Assembly: GCF_028553785.1 (NCBI RefSeq)
Contig: NZ_CP067136.1
Span: forward strand, 1,488,001-1,552,000
Direction: 5' to 3'
DNA from: Paracoccus fistulariae
GTDB lineage: Bacteria; Pseudomonadota; Alphaproteobacteria; Rhodobacterales; Rhodobacteraceae
DNA: 64,000 bases
Below, one piece after another: positions 26,801 to 34,881 of the stretch; positions within the stretch are counted from its first letter, which is position 1, and each line of letters opens with the position of its first letter. A program made the position numbers and the translations under genes. The notes beneath the pieces are model-generated. The model was given only the letters and a program-made list of their open reading frames with translations, searched no databases and was not told where the DNA came from.

Positions 26801-27199
26801 AGCGCCTCACTGTCTTTCCTTCCGCCTTCGGGCATCAGGTTCTTTTCAATCTATCTGTAATTTTATGTATGTATTAAACCTGACAAAAGCAAAAAACCGC
26901 TCACGGCACAGCTTTTCTCGGCAGAAAAGCTAGCCAAAAAGCTAGGTTCGGGCCATAACAAGATACTTACGCTGCGTAAGTATCTGACTTAACTTAGATT
27001 TATTGATCTGCGCAAAATTTGAAGGCTCTACGGCAACGCGCAAAAAATTGCAGCTTGTGTAACCCTGTTGCATTTTTGCACAGCCCCAAATGCAGAGTCT
27101 TAAAATTACCCTAACGTCACGTAACATGACCAGAAGGGTCATATTTCTGTCCTATTCTTGGGCAGAAATCCGCTGACGGTTCTTATTCAGGAAGATTAA
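26801..27199. other. AT-rich intergenic region with several hairpins
   Basis: About 400 bases between two minus-strand genes, visibly AT-rich against its surroundings. It holds three perfect inverted repeats: 26910-26931 (9-base-pair arms AGCTTTTCT), 26961-26985 (11-base-pair arms AGATACTTACG) and 27126-27142 (ATGACC), plus 27143-27169 (ATTTCTG). It would contain the promoter and 5' leader of the cold-shock-like gene and the 3' end signals of the M48 gene; a small RNA gene is possible. A 66-codon minus-strand frame (26942-27142) has no family resemblance. Confidence 0.6.
26961..26985. repeat. Perfect inverted repeat, 11-base-pair arms
   Basis: AGATACTTACG, CTG loop, CGTAAGTATCT. It could be an operator or, in the leader of the cold-shock-like gene on the minus strand, an RNA hairpin. 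Confidence 0.75.
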
Positions 27200-27952
27200 T
27201 CAGCGCGTCCGGCCACTGCGCAGATCGGATACTGCGCGCTTCACCTGCGCACTGCGCGCGGCGCGTGACGGGTGGGTGCCCAGAATATGATCGCCGGGAT
27301 CGGGAAGCCGGTCAAAGAAACGCGCACCATTCACCGGATCGAAGCCCGCATTCACGGTCATGATCGCGCCCAGATAATCCGCCTGCAATTCCCAATCCTT
27401 GGAATAATAGCGCGACCCGACCGAGGCCCCGATTCTCTGCGCGGTTTCAATGGCGCTTTGATCGCCGCCGTAAACCGAGGCGATGCTGCCCAGAATAACC
27501 GCCCCCGCTGTCGCAGCCCCGGTCTTGCGGTCAAGGTGATTCAGAACGTGATGCGCCGCCTCATGCCCGACGACAAAGGCCACCTCATCACCGTTGCGGG
27601 CCTGCCCGATCAGGGACAGCGTAAAGCCGATGATCGGACGGCCTGTCGAATCGACGGTCTGGAAGGCATTCGGCTCCTGCCCCGGCGTGTCATCCACCAC
27701 GAACTGGAAATCGCAATTGATCGGCTGCGTGCGACGCTGAAGGCATTCGCGTTCGACCGCTGGCTCCATCCGCCGCATGACCTGCACGAACATCCGCGCA
27801 GCGGATTGTGGCGTGCCATCATTGTTCAGCGTCGGCGCAGGCGCGACCGAAACGGCGCGGCCGGGCTGTGCGGGGGCCTGTTGCTGTGGCAGGGGCGCGC
27901 AGGCAGAGAGCGCAATCATCCCCGAGCCTATGAAAGCTGCGATCCGTCTCAT
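27200..27952 (-). CDS. M48 family metallopeptidase, lipoprotein
   Basis: A 250-residue envelope zinc protease. The signal peptide ends at lipobox LSAC (C18), so the protein is a lipoprotein. The zinc site is HEAAH at 130-134 (GDEVAFVVGHEAAHHVLNH) with the third ligand E188 in WELQADYLG. Members of the M48B/BepA-LoiP type help outer-membrane quality control; which group this one joins cannot be settled. It has no tetratricopeptide repeats, unlike BepA. It is a single gene facing the AT-rich region. Confidence 0.88.
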   Translation of the reverse strand: MRRIAAFIGSGMIALSACAPLPQQQAPAQPGRAVSVAPAPTLNNDGTPQSAARMFVQVMRRMEPAVERECLQRRTQPINCDFQFVVDDTPGQEPNAFQTVDSTGRPIIGFTLSLIGQARNGDEVAFVVGHEAAHHVLNHLDRKTGAATAGAVILGSIASVYGGDQSAIETAQRIGASVGSRYYSKDWELQADYLGAIMTVNAGFDPVNGARFFDRLPDPGDHILGTHPSRAARSAQVKRAVSDLRSGRTR

Positions 27953-28138
27953 GCCTTGTGCCTCTGCTCTGACCTGCCGGCATTGCTGCTTTTGTCAGCT
28001 TGGCCGAATCTTGCCTAACTTATCGGGCTGACCCGCCATGCGCAAACCCACCCCACCGCGTTTCCCGGCCCTTTTGCCGGGATTTCCCCCACGCGGCGGA
28101 TCGGTCTATGCTGCGGGGGAAGACAGAAGGAGAAGCCG

Positions 28139-28384
28139 ATGTTCACCATCGAGCATGATTTCGACGCCACCGTCATCACCCTGATCGATGAGGCAGAGCC
28201 GAATACCCGCCCGCTGAATGAAGATATCGTGATCCAAAGCTTTGACGACCGCGTCATTCTGGAACAGATGCACCCGGATGGCGAGAAGGTGATGAAGGTC
28301 GTTTTCACCATCCATCAACTGACCGAGCTGCGCCTGGCCCTGAACCTGCCCGAAGGAAATTACCGCATCGAGCGTCAGGAGTGA
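28139..28384 (+). CDS. Hypothetical protein, 81 residues
   Basis: Small soluble protein with no motif I can name (MFTIEHDFDATVITLIDEAEPN... LNLPEGNYRIERQE). AGAAGGAG before the ATG is a strong ribosome site, and the amino-acid composition is that of a real protein. Similar short proteins ending in LNLPEG-Y-R are, from memory, found in Rhodobacteraceae. Its last 10 bases overlap the convergent DUF167 gene. Function unknown. Confidence 0.7.
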   Translation: MFTIEHDFDATVITLIDEAEPNTRPLNEDIVIQSFDDRVILEQMHPDGEKVMKVVFTIHQLTELRLALNLPEGNYRIERQE

Positions 28385-28632
28385 TCGACCCGGAACAGCT
28401 TGTCGCGTGAGGTTGCGCCCCTGACCAGAACCAGACGGGATTTGGCGATCCCGATGGATTTGGCCAGCAGCTTGGCGACGGCGGCATTGGCCTTGCCATC
28501 CTCGGGCGCTGCGGTGACATGGACCCGCAGCCCGCCATGTTCGTCCACGGAGACCTCATTCCGGCGCGCTTTTGGCGTTACGCGGACCGCGATTTCCACA
28601 TCGGGGCGGTTCAGATGGCTCAGATCGATCAT
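28375..28632 (-). CDS. DUF167 (YggU) family protein
   Basis: A small alpha/beta protein of the YggU family: VEIAVRVTPKARRNEV near the start, GLRVHVTAAPEDGKANAAVAKLLAKSIGIAKSRLVLVRGATSRDKLF. The ATG at 28632 (MIDLSHLNRPD) matches the usual family start and gives 85 residues; an in-frame ATG at 28677 with a GGAAAG upstream would add 15. Function is unknown in all family members. Confidence 0.88.
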   Translation of the reverse strand: MIDLSHLNRPDVEIAVRVTPKARRNEVSVDEHGGLRVHVTAAPEDGKANAAVAKLLAKSIGIAKSRLVLVRGATSRDKLFRVDHS

Positions 28633-28733
28633 CCGCGCAGCATCCGCCCCCTGAAAGCGGCGCGCAACCCCGTCCATCGCACTTTGCTTTCCCCGCGCCG
28701 GTGCTTATCTGACGCTCAAGAAGGAGATCGCCC

Positions 28734-29303
28734 ATGGATTACCGCAACGAGGCCGCACTGGAATTTCTGGCCACGCGCCGCTCTCATCCGCCGAAGCTGC
28801 TGCAGCAGCCCGCGCCGGACGCCGAAGAAATCACCCGGCTGCTGACACTGGCGTCCCGCGTTCCCGATCATGGCAAGCTGGAGCCCTGGCGCTTTATCGT
28901 CCTGCAGCGCGAAAAGCTGGACGAACTGGCGCCGGTCCTGCGGCAAGAGGTTCTGGCGGCAGGTCAGGACGAGGCCGCCGCCGACAAAGCTGCTGCCGCC
29001 TTCGGCTCTCCGCTGATCGTCGCGGTGGTGTTTTCGCCGGTGGACAGCCCGAAAGTGCCGGAATGGGAACAGTTCCTGTCAGCAGGTGCTCTCTGTCTGG
29101 GGCTGGTGAATGCGGCGCTGGCCTCTGGCTGGGGGGCGGCATGGCTGACCGGCTTTGCGGCGCTGAACCCGGAATTCGGGCGCACCCATCTGGGCCTGTC
29201 CGCGCAGGAACGTATCGCCGGGTTGATCCATATCGGCACGCGCGGCGACACCCCGCCGGAACGCCCCCGCCCCGATGTCGCAGAACGGACCACATGGCTA
29301 TGA
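28734..29303 (+). CDS. Nitroreductase family protein
   Basis: A 189-residue FMN-dependent oxidoreductase of the YdjA-like minimal group. The FMN-phosphate site RRSHPP, the ASRVPDHGKLEPWRF stretch and the dimer motif SAGALCLGLVNAALASGWGAAWLTGF are visible. Nitroreductases reduce nitro-compounds or quinones with NAD(P)H; the physiological substrate is unknown. AAGGAG precedes the ATG. It overlaps the following EI24-like gene, implying co-expression. Confidence 0.9.
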   Translation: MDYRNEAALEFLATRRSHPPKLLQQPAPDAEEITRLLTLASRVPDHGKLEPWRFIVLQREKLDELAPVLRQEVLAAGQDEAAADKAAAAFGSPLIVAVVFSPVDSPKVPEWEQFLSAGALCLGLVNAALASGWGAAWLTGFAALNPEFGRTHLGLSAQERIAGLIHIGTRGDTPPERPRPDVAERTTWL

Positions 29304-30031
29304 GCGCGCCTTTCCGGGCCCTTGCCCTTGGCTGGGGCGATCTGCTGCGCCCGCGGATCTTCAAGCTGGCTTTGGCCGGCATCGCGCTGACGATCCTTCT
29401 GTTCGTGGCGCTTCAGGCGGGCATGTTCTGGCTGATCCGCACCTTTCTGCCGGGAGGCGTCTCGCTGCCATGGATCGGCACCATAGATTTCGGCGATACC
29501 CTGTCATGGGGTTCGCTGGCGCTGTTTCCACTGATGGGGTTCTTCCTGATGGCGCCCGTCGCGGCGGGCTTTGCCGGGCTTTTTGCCGAAAACGTGGCCG
29601 AGGCGGTCGAAGAGATCCATTATCCCACCCGTCGCGGACGCTCGCTCAGCATCATGGACGGGCTGGGCGAATCCGTCGCCCTGATGGCGGCGGTGATTCT
29701 GGTGGCGGTTTTGTCGCTGGTCATGACGCCGCTGCTGGGGCCGCTGGCGCCGGTGCTGTTCTATGTCGCGAATGGCTGGCTTCTGGGACGAGAGTTCTTT
29801 CAGATGGCCGCCCGCAGGCACCTGTCGAAAGAAGCCGCAACTGCCATGCGACAGACGAATCGCGGGCAGATCATCCTGTCGGGCATTCTGGTTGCGATCG
29901 CACTGACCATTCCGGTGCTGAATATCGGGGTGCCGCTATTGGCGGCTGCGGCCTTTACCCACCTGTTTCATCTGATCAGCGCAAGAAGCGGTCGAAATTC
30001 GCCACATCCGCCCGCGTCACCATCCCGCTGA
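29294..30031 (+). CDS. EI24/CysZ-like membrane protein
   Basis: A 245-residue polytopic membrane protein of the EI24 family (E. coli CysZ, a sulfate permease, is in the same superfamily). The start FRALALGWGDLLRPRIFKLALAGIALTILL and the segment EEIHYPTRRGRSLSIMDG, followed by GREFFQMAARRHLSKE, fit the family. An alternative ATG at 29300 overlaps the nitroreductase stop as ATGA. The last 19 codons run antisense into the DUF1467 gene, so the basic, proline-rich C-terminus may be dispensable. Confidence 0.82.
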   Translation: MAMSAPFRALALGWGDLLRPRIFKLALAGIALTILLFVALQAGMFWLIRTFLPGGVSLPWIGTIDFGDTLSWGSLALFPLMGFFLMAPVAAGFAGLFAENVAEAVEEIHYPTRRGRSLSIMDGLGESVALMAAVILVAVLSLVMTPLLGPLAPVLFYVANGWLLGREFFQMAARRHLSKEAATAMRQTNRGQIILSGILVAIALTIPVLNIGVPLLAAAAFTHLFHLISARSGRNSPHPPASPSR

Positions 30032-30245
30032 GGATCACCCAGGCGATCACAGCCCAGATGGCGCCCGAGATCAGCGTCGTCCAGATCACGATCCGTTTCA
30101 CCTTCAGATCGGCCGGCGCGCCCGCATGCGTGCCCGGCACGATATAGCCTGCGTCCTGCTGGCTGCGCTGGCCGATCAGCACGACGATGAACAGGGTCAG
30201 GAACCACAGAACGACGAACAGAACGGCGCCACCGGTAAGATTCAT
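29976..30245 (-). CDS. DUF1467 family membrane protein
   Basis: An 89-residue protein with two membrane helices: GGAVLFVVLWFLTLFIVVLIG and RIVIWTTLISGAIWAVIAWVIL. Between them is a loop with the pattern SQQDAGYIVPGTHAGAPADLKVKR, typical of DUF1467. Function unknown. The ATG is the last base of the mce stop (TGATG), and mce followed by DUF1467 is a common pair in alphaproteobacteria. Its C-terminus overlaps the EI24-like gene by 56 bases in a convergent arrangement. Confidence 0.87.
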   Translation of the reverse strand: MNLTGGAVLFVVLWFLTLFIVVLIGQRSQQDAGYIVPGTHAGAPADLKVKRIVIWTTLISGAIWAVIAWVILSGMVTRADVANFDRFLR

Positions 30246-30652
30246 CAGACCTGCTCCAGTTCGATCAGCGTGCCATTGAAATCCTTGGGGTGCAGGAACA
30301 GCACGGGTTTGCCATGGGCGCCGATCTTCGGCTCTCCGCTGCCCAGAACGCGCGCGCCTTCGGATTTCAGCTTGTCGCGTGCGGCGATGATATCCTCGAC
30401 CTCGAAACACATGTGGTGAATCCCGCCCGAAGGGTTCTTGTCCAGAAAGCCCTTGATCGGGCTGTCATCGCCAAGCGGATAAAGAAGCTCGATCTTGGTG
30501 TTGGGCAATTCGATGAAAACGACGGTGACGCCGTGATCGGGCTCATCCTGCGGCGCACCGACCTTGGCGCCCAGCGTATTGGCATATTGGGCCGAGGCAG
30601 CGGCAAGATCCGGCACGGCAATGGCCACATGATTCAGACGTCCGATCATCAT
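30245..30652 (-). CDS. mce: Methylmalonyl-CoA epimerase
   Basis: Interconverts S- and R-methylmalonyl-CoA, joining propionyl-CoA carboxylation to methylmalonyl-CoA mutase. This is a vicinal-oxygen-chelate enzyme of 134-135 residues with metal ligands in LNHVAIAVPDL, FIELPNTKIELLYPLG, SGGIHHMCFEVEDI and LIELEQV. Two adjacent ATGs (30652 and 30649) are possible starts, both after GGGAGAG. In Rhodobacteraceae this step belongs to propionate and ethylmalonyl-CoA metabolism. Confidence 0.94.
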   Translation of the reverse strand: MMIGRLNHVAIAVPDLAAASAQYANTLGAKVGAPQDEPDHGVTVVFIELPNTKIELLYPLGDDSPIKGFLDKNPSGGIHHMCFEVEDIIAARDKLKSEGARVLGSGEPKIGAHGKPVLFLHPKDFNGTLIELEQV

Positions 30653-30717
30653 TCTCTCCCGTATTTGCGGCGGTTTTATCCCCTTCCGCGCCCAAGCGAA
30701 AGGAAATCCGGGCGTGA

Positions 30718-30732
30718 TTAACCTGTTCTTAG
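30718..30732 (+). promoter_or_regulatory. CtrA-like box upstream of the response regulator
   Basis: TTAA-CCTGTTC-TTAG, one mismatch from TTAA-N7-TTAA, 54 bases before the response regulator ATG. The spacer starts CCTG like the perfect box at 17866. A nearby TAGGT-AA-ACCTA palindrome (30745-30756) could be another protein site. Confidence 0.35.
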
Positions 30733-30786
30733 AGAATCGGTCGTTAGGTAAACCTATCGGGGACATAATGAACGGGGGGTTCAGAG

Positions 30787-31521
30787 ATGCAGACGGAAAT
30801 GACAACCACACCGGGCGAAACATTGCCCTTATGGCAGGCCTCACTGCCGGGGCGGCCGCTGGCCGGGCTGACGGTGCTGGTGGTCGAAGATTCGCGATTT
30901 GCCAGCGAAGCGGTGCGGCTTTTGTGCCTGCGATCGGGCGCGCGCATCCGCCGCGCCGATTGTCTGCGCTCTGCCGCGCGGCATTTGCAGACATACCGGC
31001 CTTCGGTGGTGATCGTGGATATGGGCCTGCCCGATGGCGATGGCGCGGATCTGATCCGCCAGATCGCAACTGCCGAACCGCGTGTTCCGGTGCTGCTGGG
31101 CATTTCGGGCGATCCCTTGCTGCATGATGCGGCACTCGAAGCCGGGGCGGATGGCTTCCTGTCAAAGCCCATTGAAAGCCTGGCGGTGTTCCAACAGATG
31201 ATCCTGTCTGCCCTGCCCGCGCAGTCGAAGCGCGGCGGCCTGCGCGCCCTGCCCGATGATGTGATCCAGCCCGATGCCTCCAGCCTGCGGGACGATCTGA
31301 TCCATGTGGCCGAAATCCTGTCGGATTCGCAGGATACCTCGGCGGTGGATTATATCGCGCGCTTTCTGGCCGGCGTCGCGCGTTCCGCGCATGATCCCGC
31401 GCTGGAGGAAGCGGCCAGCGCCCTGGCGCGCGACCATCAGGCCGGACATGCTCTGGCGGGCGATCTGGTGCGGATCAGCGGCATGGTGCAGGATCGGCTG
31501 GCGCGCGTCGCCGAAATCTAG
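30787..31521 (+). CDS. Response regulator, receiver domain with uncharacterised C-terminal domain
   Basis: A 244-residue protein. Residues about 27-140 are a receiver domain with acidic E34/D35, phospho-acceptor D78 in VVIVDMGLPDGDG, and K127 in GFLSKPIE. The remaining 100 residues are helical (DDLIHVAEILSDSQDTSAVDYIARFLAGVARSAHD in outline) and match no DNA-binding, GGDEF or HPt family that I recognise. No histidine kinase lies beside it. Upstream lies a CtrA-like box. Its TAG stop forms CTAG shared with the convergent acetyltransferase gene. Confidence 0.85.
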   Translation: MQTEMTTTPGETLPLWQASLPGRPLAGLTVLVVEDSRFASEAVRLLCLRSGARIRRADCLRSAARHLQTYRPSVVIVDMGLPDGDGADLIRQIATAEPRVPVLLGISGDPLLHDAALEAGADGFLSKPIESLAVFQQMILSALPAQSKRGGLRALPDDVIQPDASSLRDDLIHVAEILSDSQDTSAVDYIARFLAGVARSAHDPALEEAASALARDHQAGHALAGDLVRISGMVQDRLARVAEI

Positions 31522-32261
31522 GGGGCGCAGCGCCCCGGCAGGGCTGCTGCCGTCAGATCCGACAGGCTCAGCCGCTGCTGACCTTCAGCATCGAAATTCG
31601 CGGATGAAAGCCAGCGATCATAGGCGGGCCGCAGCACATCCCAATCCTCGGAGGTGATCGAAAACCAATCCGTATCCCTGTTCCGGCCCTTGGAGATCAT
31701 ATGGTTCCGGAACCTGCCTTCATAGGTGAAGCCAAATCGTATCGCCGCCCGCTGCGACGGCAGGTTCAATGCGTTGCATTTCCATTCCACCCGGCGATAT
31801 CCGGCATCGAAGCACCAACGGATCATCGCCATCAGCGCAGCACTGGCCTCGCGGCGACGTTGCAGAACAGGCGTCAGCAGGATGAAACCGATCTCGATCA
31901 CGCCCATCGCAGCATCGATACGCAGGAAAGAGGCCATCCCACAGGCGCTGTCCGTCGCCGGATCGACGATCGCGTAAAAGCAGGGGTCGAGGCTTTGCTG
32001 GGCTTTCAAAATCCAATCGCTAAAGTCATCCACATCGCTGTAAGGACCGACGGACATATAGTCCCACAGCCAGTCATGTCCCAGCTGCGCCTTGAATAGA
32101 TCATCCGCATGACGCGCGGCATCAATCCGCTGCAGCCGGATCCAGGGGGCCTCGATGACTGGCTGCCCGGGCAAGACGGGGGCATCGAATGCGACCGGAT
32201 GGCCAAGCTGTCGCGTCTTGTCAGCATGGGATGTCGTCGACACAATAACCGGACCTGTCAA
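31518..32261 (-). CDS. GNAT family N-acetyltransferase (RimJ/RimL type)
   Basis: A soluble acetyl-CoA-dependent transferase of about 240 residues. The pattern GVIEIGFILLTPVLQRRREASAALMAMIRWCFD (acetyl-CoA pyrophosphate loop), RVEWKCNALNLPSQRAAIRFGFTYEGRFRNHMISKGRNRDTDWFSI matches the RimJ/RimL branch, some of which modify ribosomal proteins or antibiotics. The open frame starts at a TTG (32261); a GTG at 32243 is the likelier start. It ends 4 bases inside the response regulator gene and begins just after the DUF1501 gene. Confidence 0.85.
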   Translation of the reverse strand: MTGPVIVSTTSHADKTRQLGHPVAFDAPVLPGQPVIEAPWIRLQRIDAARHADDLFKAQLGHDWLWDYMSVGPYSDVDDFSDWILKAQQSLDPCFYAIVDPATDSACGMASFLRIDAAMGVIEIGFILLTPVLQRRREASAALMAMIRWCFDAGYRRVEWKCNALNLPSQRAAIRFGFTYEGRFRNHMISKGRNRDTDWFSITSEDWDVLRPAYDRWLSSANFDAEGQQRLSLSDLTAAALPGRCAP

Positions 32262-32265
32262 ATTC

Positions 32266-33444
32266 TCAGGCCAGAATGCCGGGATTATCGCCCATGTCCA
32301 GATCGGGAAAGACGGACCCGCTCAGCACATCGCGGTGGATGTCGAACAGATCGCGCATCGCCCAGGCCGCATAGGCCCGGATATCGCGCATCGGCATCAG
32401 ATCGCGCCCGGCGTAAAGATCGCCCTCGGCCAGCCCCGGCCACGCGCCAATCGCCCGGCCGCCCCGGATCGCGCCGCCCGCCAGCAGCAAGGCCCCGCCG
32501 GTGCCGTGATCCGTCCCGCCGGTGCCATTTTCGCGCGCCGTCCGCCCGAATTCCGTCATCGCCAGCACCGTCGTTCGCCCCCAATTTTCGGCCAATGTCT
32601 CTTTCAGCGTCAGGATCGCCGCCGACAGCCGCGCCAGAGGCTTCTTCATCACCCTCGGTTGCCGGGCATGGCTGTCCCAGCCAGAGATCGAAAAGGTCGC
32701 GATCCGCGTCTCATCATTCAGCCGATCCGCCGCAAAGCGGGCCAACAGGCGGGCATCGCGCGTCGGGCCGCCCTCTTCCTCGACCGGGCCGATCTCGCTG
32801 CGGATGATCTCGATCGCCTGCCCGCCTGCCTGCTGAAACAGCGGATCGTCATGCCAGACATGTTCCAGCAATCGCTGCCCTTGCGCACTCAGCCGCAATC
32901 GCGTTTCCGGCGCCCAGCTGCTGGCCGCCGCCGGTCCGTCCAGGATCCGCATATCGTCCAGACCGACGGAATAGGCCGTCTGCGATCGTGCATCGGGCAT
33001 ATGCTGCAGCAGGCGGTTCAGCCAGCCATCACGCTGCTGGCGCAGATCCAGATCGGTGCCGGTCCCGGCCTCCAGCATATCCTGACCGTCGAAATGACTG
33101 CGCTTGTCGCGATAAGGGGTCGACACGGCGGGCGCGAAGGCCAGTTCCCCCGCGCGCCACAGCGGCATCAGATCGGCCAGCGCAGGATGCAGCGCGAAAT
33201 AGCCGTCCAGATCAAGGGCGCCCTGATCCGGCCCCAGCGACAGCGCGCGGCGCAATTGCCGCAGCGCCGGATCGCCATAGGGCTGAAACACGTCCAGCCC
33301 GTCCATCGCGCCGCGCAGGATGATCACGACCAGCCGATTCTCGCCCGGGGCCGAGGCAAAGGCGATGCTGTTCAGCAGCGGATGCGCCGCAGCCGAACAG
33401 CCGATCAGCGCGGTGGATTTCAGAAACAGGCGTCGTGACAGCAT
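32266..33444 (-). CDS. DUF1501 family protein with Tat signal
   Basis: A 392-residue exported protein: Tat-type signal MLSRRLFLKSTALIGCSAAAHP and then the DUF1501 domain, an alkaline-phosphatase/sulfatase-like fold with RLVVIILRGAMDGLDVFQPYGDP, SISGWDSHARQ and TEFGRTARENGTGGTDHGTGGALLLAGG. GGAGGT seven bases before ATG 33444 fixes the start. Function unknown. It is downstream of, and presumably co-transcribed with, a DUF1800 gene, a pairing found across many bacteria. Confidence 0.9.
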   Translation of the reverse strand: MLSRRLFLKSTALIGCSAAAHPLLNSIAFASAPGENRLVVIILRGAMDGLDVFQPYGDPALRQLRRALSLGPDQGALDLDGYFALHPALADLMPLWRAGELAFAPAVSTPYRDKRSHFDGQDMLEAGTGTDLDLRQQRDGWLNRLLQHMPDARSQTAYSVGLDDMRILDGPAAASSWAPETRLRLSAQGQRLLEHVWHDDPLFQQAGGQAIEIIRSEIGPVEEEGGPTRDARLLARFAADRLNDETRIATFSISGWDSHARQPRVMKKPLARLSAAILTLKETLAENWGRTTVLAMTEFGRTARENGTGGTDHGTGGALLLAGGAIRGGRAIGAWPGLAEGDLYAGRDLMPMRDIRAYAAWAMRDLFDIHRDVLSGSVFPDLDMGDNPGILA

Positions 33445-33448
33445 CGCG

Positions 33449-34807
33449 TCACCTCCGGTTGAAATCGGCAGAACCCAGCACGACGGCCAGCCCTTCACGC
33501 TGGCTTTCGGCCTTGGGGACGGCCCAGGCCAGCGGCTCGGTCGCAGTCGAGCCAAGCGCTTGGGTCAGCACATCGCGCGGATCGGGCAGTTCGGGGTGCA
33601 GCTTTGGCAATTGCCGCGTCACCCAGTCGATGCGTGCAGCGATGCCCTGCGGCGTGGCCCAGGCCCCGGCCGCCTCGGGCCAGCCATCGGGGCCGCGCGG
33701 CAGGGCCCAGGGCTGGCCCATGGCCGACAGGCCCGACATTACCTGATTGCGCATATGCGACAGCGTAAAGCCCATGACACGCTTGCGGCCAAAGCCGGTC
33801 GCACGGAAAGAGGATACCATGAAATCAAAGGGTTGCCTGACCTTCTTGCGAAAATGGCTCTCCAATTCGGGGGACTGGGCCAGCGCCAGATACAGCGCGG
33901 GCAGGTCGCCATCCCTATCCAGAAACACCTGCGCCAGCCGGTCCACTGCGGGCTGCGGCGGATCGTCGTCGATGAAATGGACCACCAGCTTGCGCGCGAT
34001 GTGGCGGGCCGTCGCCTCATGCCGCGCCAGATCGCGCATGACGTCGCGGATATCGGCAATCGCCGCGCGCCCCTTTCCGCCATAGCTTTTGCCAAGCACG
34101 GTTTCCGCCCCCGGTTCGGCCCGCACCGGACGGAACATGCGGTCGCTGCGCGGATCGTAGCTGAGACCGGTCAGCAGTTCCGCCAGTTGCCGCACATCCT
34201 GCTGCGTATAGGCGGCGCCGACGCCCAGCGTGTGCAACTCGATCATTTCGCGCGCAAGGTTTTCGTTGATGCCGACCTGACGGCCAGCCCGCTGCCGCGC
34301 GGCACGCGAGTTTTCGCCAATCGAGCGCTGCTGATCCAGATAGCTCAGCATGCGCGGATGCGTGTCCGCCGCGAATAGCAGATCGGCAAAGCTTCCGGTC
34401 AGGTTGCGCCGAATCGCGTCCGTGACAAAGGCCTCGGCCATCAGGGATTGCACGACCATGCCGCCCGAGACGGTGAAATGATCGACCCAGAACTGCACCA
34501 GCCTTTCACCAAAGCCGCCCGGATCGCCGACCGCGCGGGCCAGACGGCGCTTGACGTTCTGCAACCTGCGCCTTTGCCCGCTGCGGCGATGCGCGCGTGA
34601 TTTCTGCGCCTTGTCAGGGGCATCGCTGCGATTGATGGCCTGCAGGTCCAGTTGAAACCGGCGGACCTCATCCGTGCTCAGATCGCCCGGTTCCGGCGCA
34701 GAGGCGGCAATCGAGGCGACCAGCTCTTCGGCTGTGCCGGGCGATGGCGCGCGCGGTGACAGGCCATAGCCCAGCCGGATCGCCGCCAGTTCGGAATAAT
34801 CGACCAT
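33449..34807 (-). CDS. DUF1800 family protein
   Basis: A 452-residue mostly helical protein of the DUF1800 family: AAIRLGYGLSPRAP at the start, RLVQFWVDHFTVSGG, NENLAREMIELHTLGVGAAYTQQDVRQLAELLTGL and HEATARHIARKLVVHFIDDDPP. Family function is unknown, but it nearly always accompanies DUF1501. No signal peptide is seen at the chosen start, so how it is located with its Tat-exported partner is unclear. The start has only a weak ribosome site. The gap to the next gene is 4 bases. Confidence 0.9.
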   Translation of the reverse strand: MVDYSELAAIRLGYGLSPRAPSPGTAEELVASIAASAPEPGDLSTDEVRRFQLDLQAINRSDAPDKAQKSRAHRRSGQRRRLQNVKRRLARAVGDPGGFGERLVQFWVDHFTVSGGMVVQSLMAEAFVTDAIRRNLTGSFADLLFAADTHPRMLSYLDQQRSIGENSRAARQRAGRQVGINENLAREMIELHTLGVGAAYTQQDVRQLAELLTGLSYDPRSDRMFRPVRAEPGAETVLGKSYGGKGRAAIADIRDVMRDLARHEATARHIARKLVVHFIDDDPPQPAVDRLAQVFLDRDGDLPALYLALAQSPELESHFRKKVRQPFDFMVSSFRATGFGRKRVMGFTLSHMRNQVMSGLSAMGQPWALPRGPDGWPEAAGAWATPQGIAARIDWVTRQLPKLHPELPDPRDVLTQALGSTATEPLAWAVPKAESQREGLAVVLGSADFNRR

Positions 34808-34881
34808 CTGCCCAACCGTCCCGTTTCGCCGGGGATCATGCCCCCGGCGGGCTTATGGCACAAGCGGGACGGGCCGTCAGA

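Noticed and set aside
26942..27142. 66-codon minus-strand open frame in the AT-rich region
   Set aside because: Composition is unlike the neighbours' proteins, no ribosome site is convincing and the region is better explained by hairpins.
34827..34849. Hairpin CGCCGGGG/CCCCGGCG between aspS and the DUF1800 gene
   Set aside because: No T tract follows in the direction of aspS transcription, so I do not call it a terminator.
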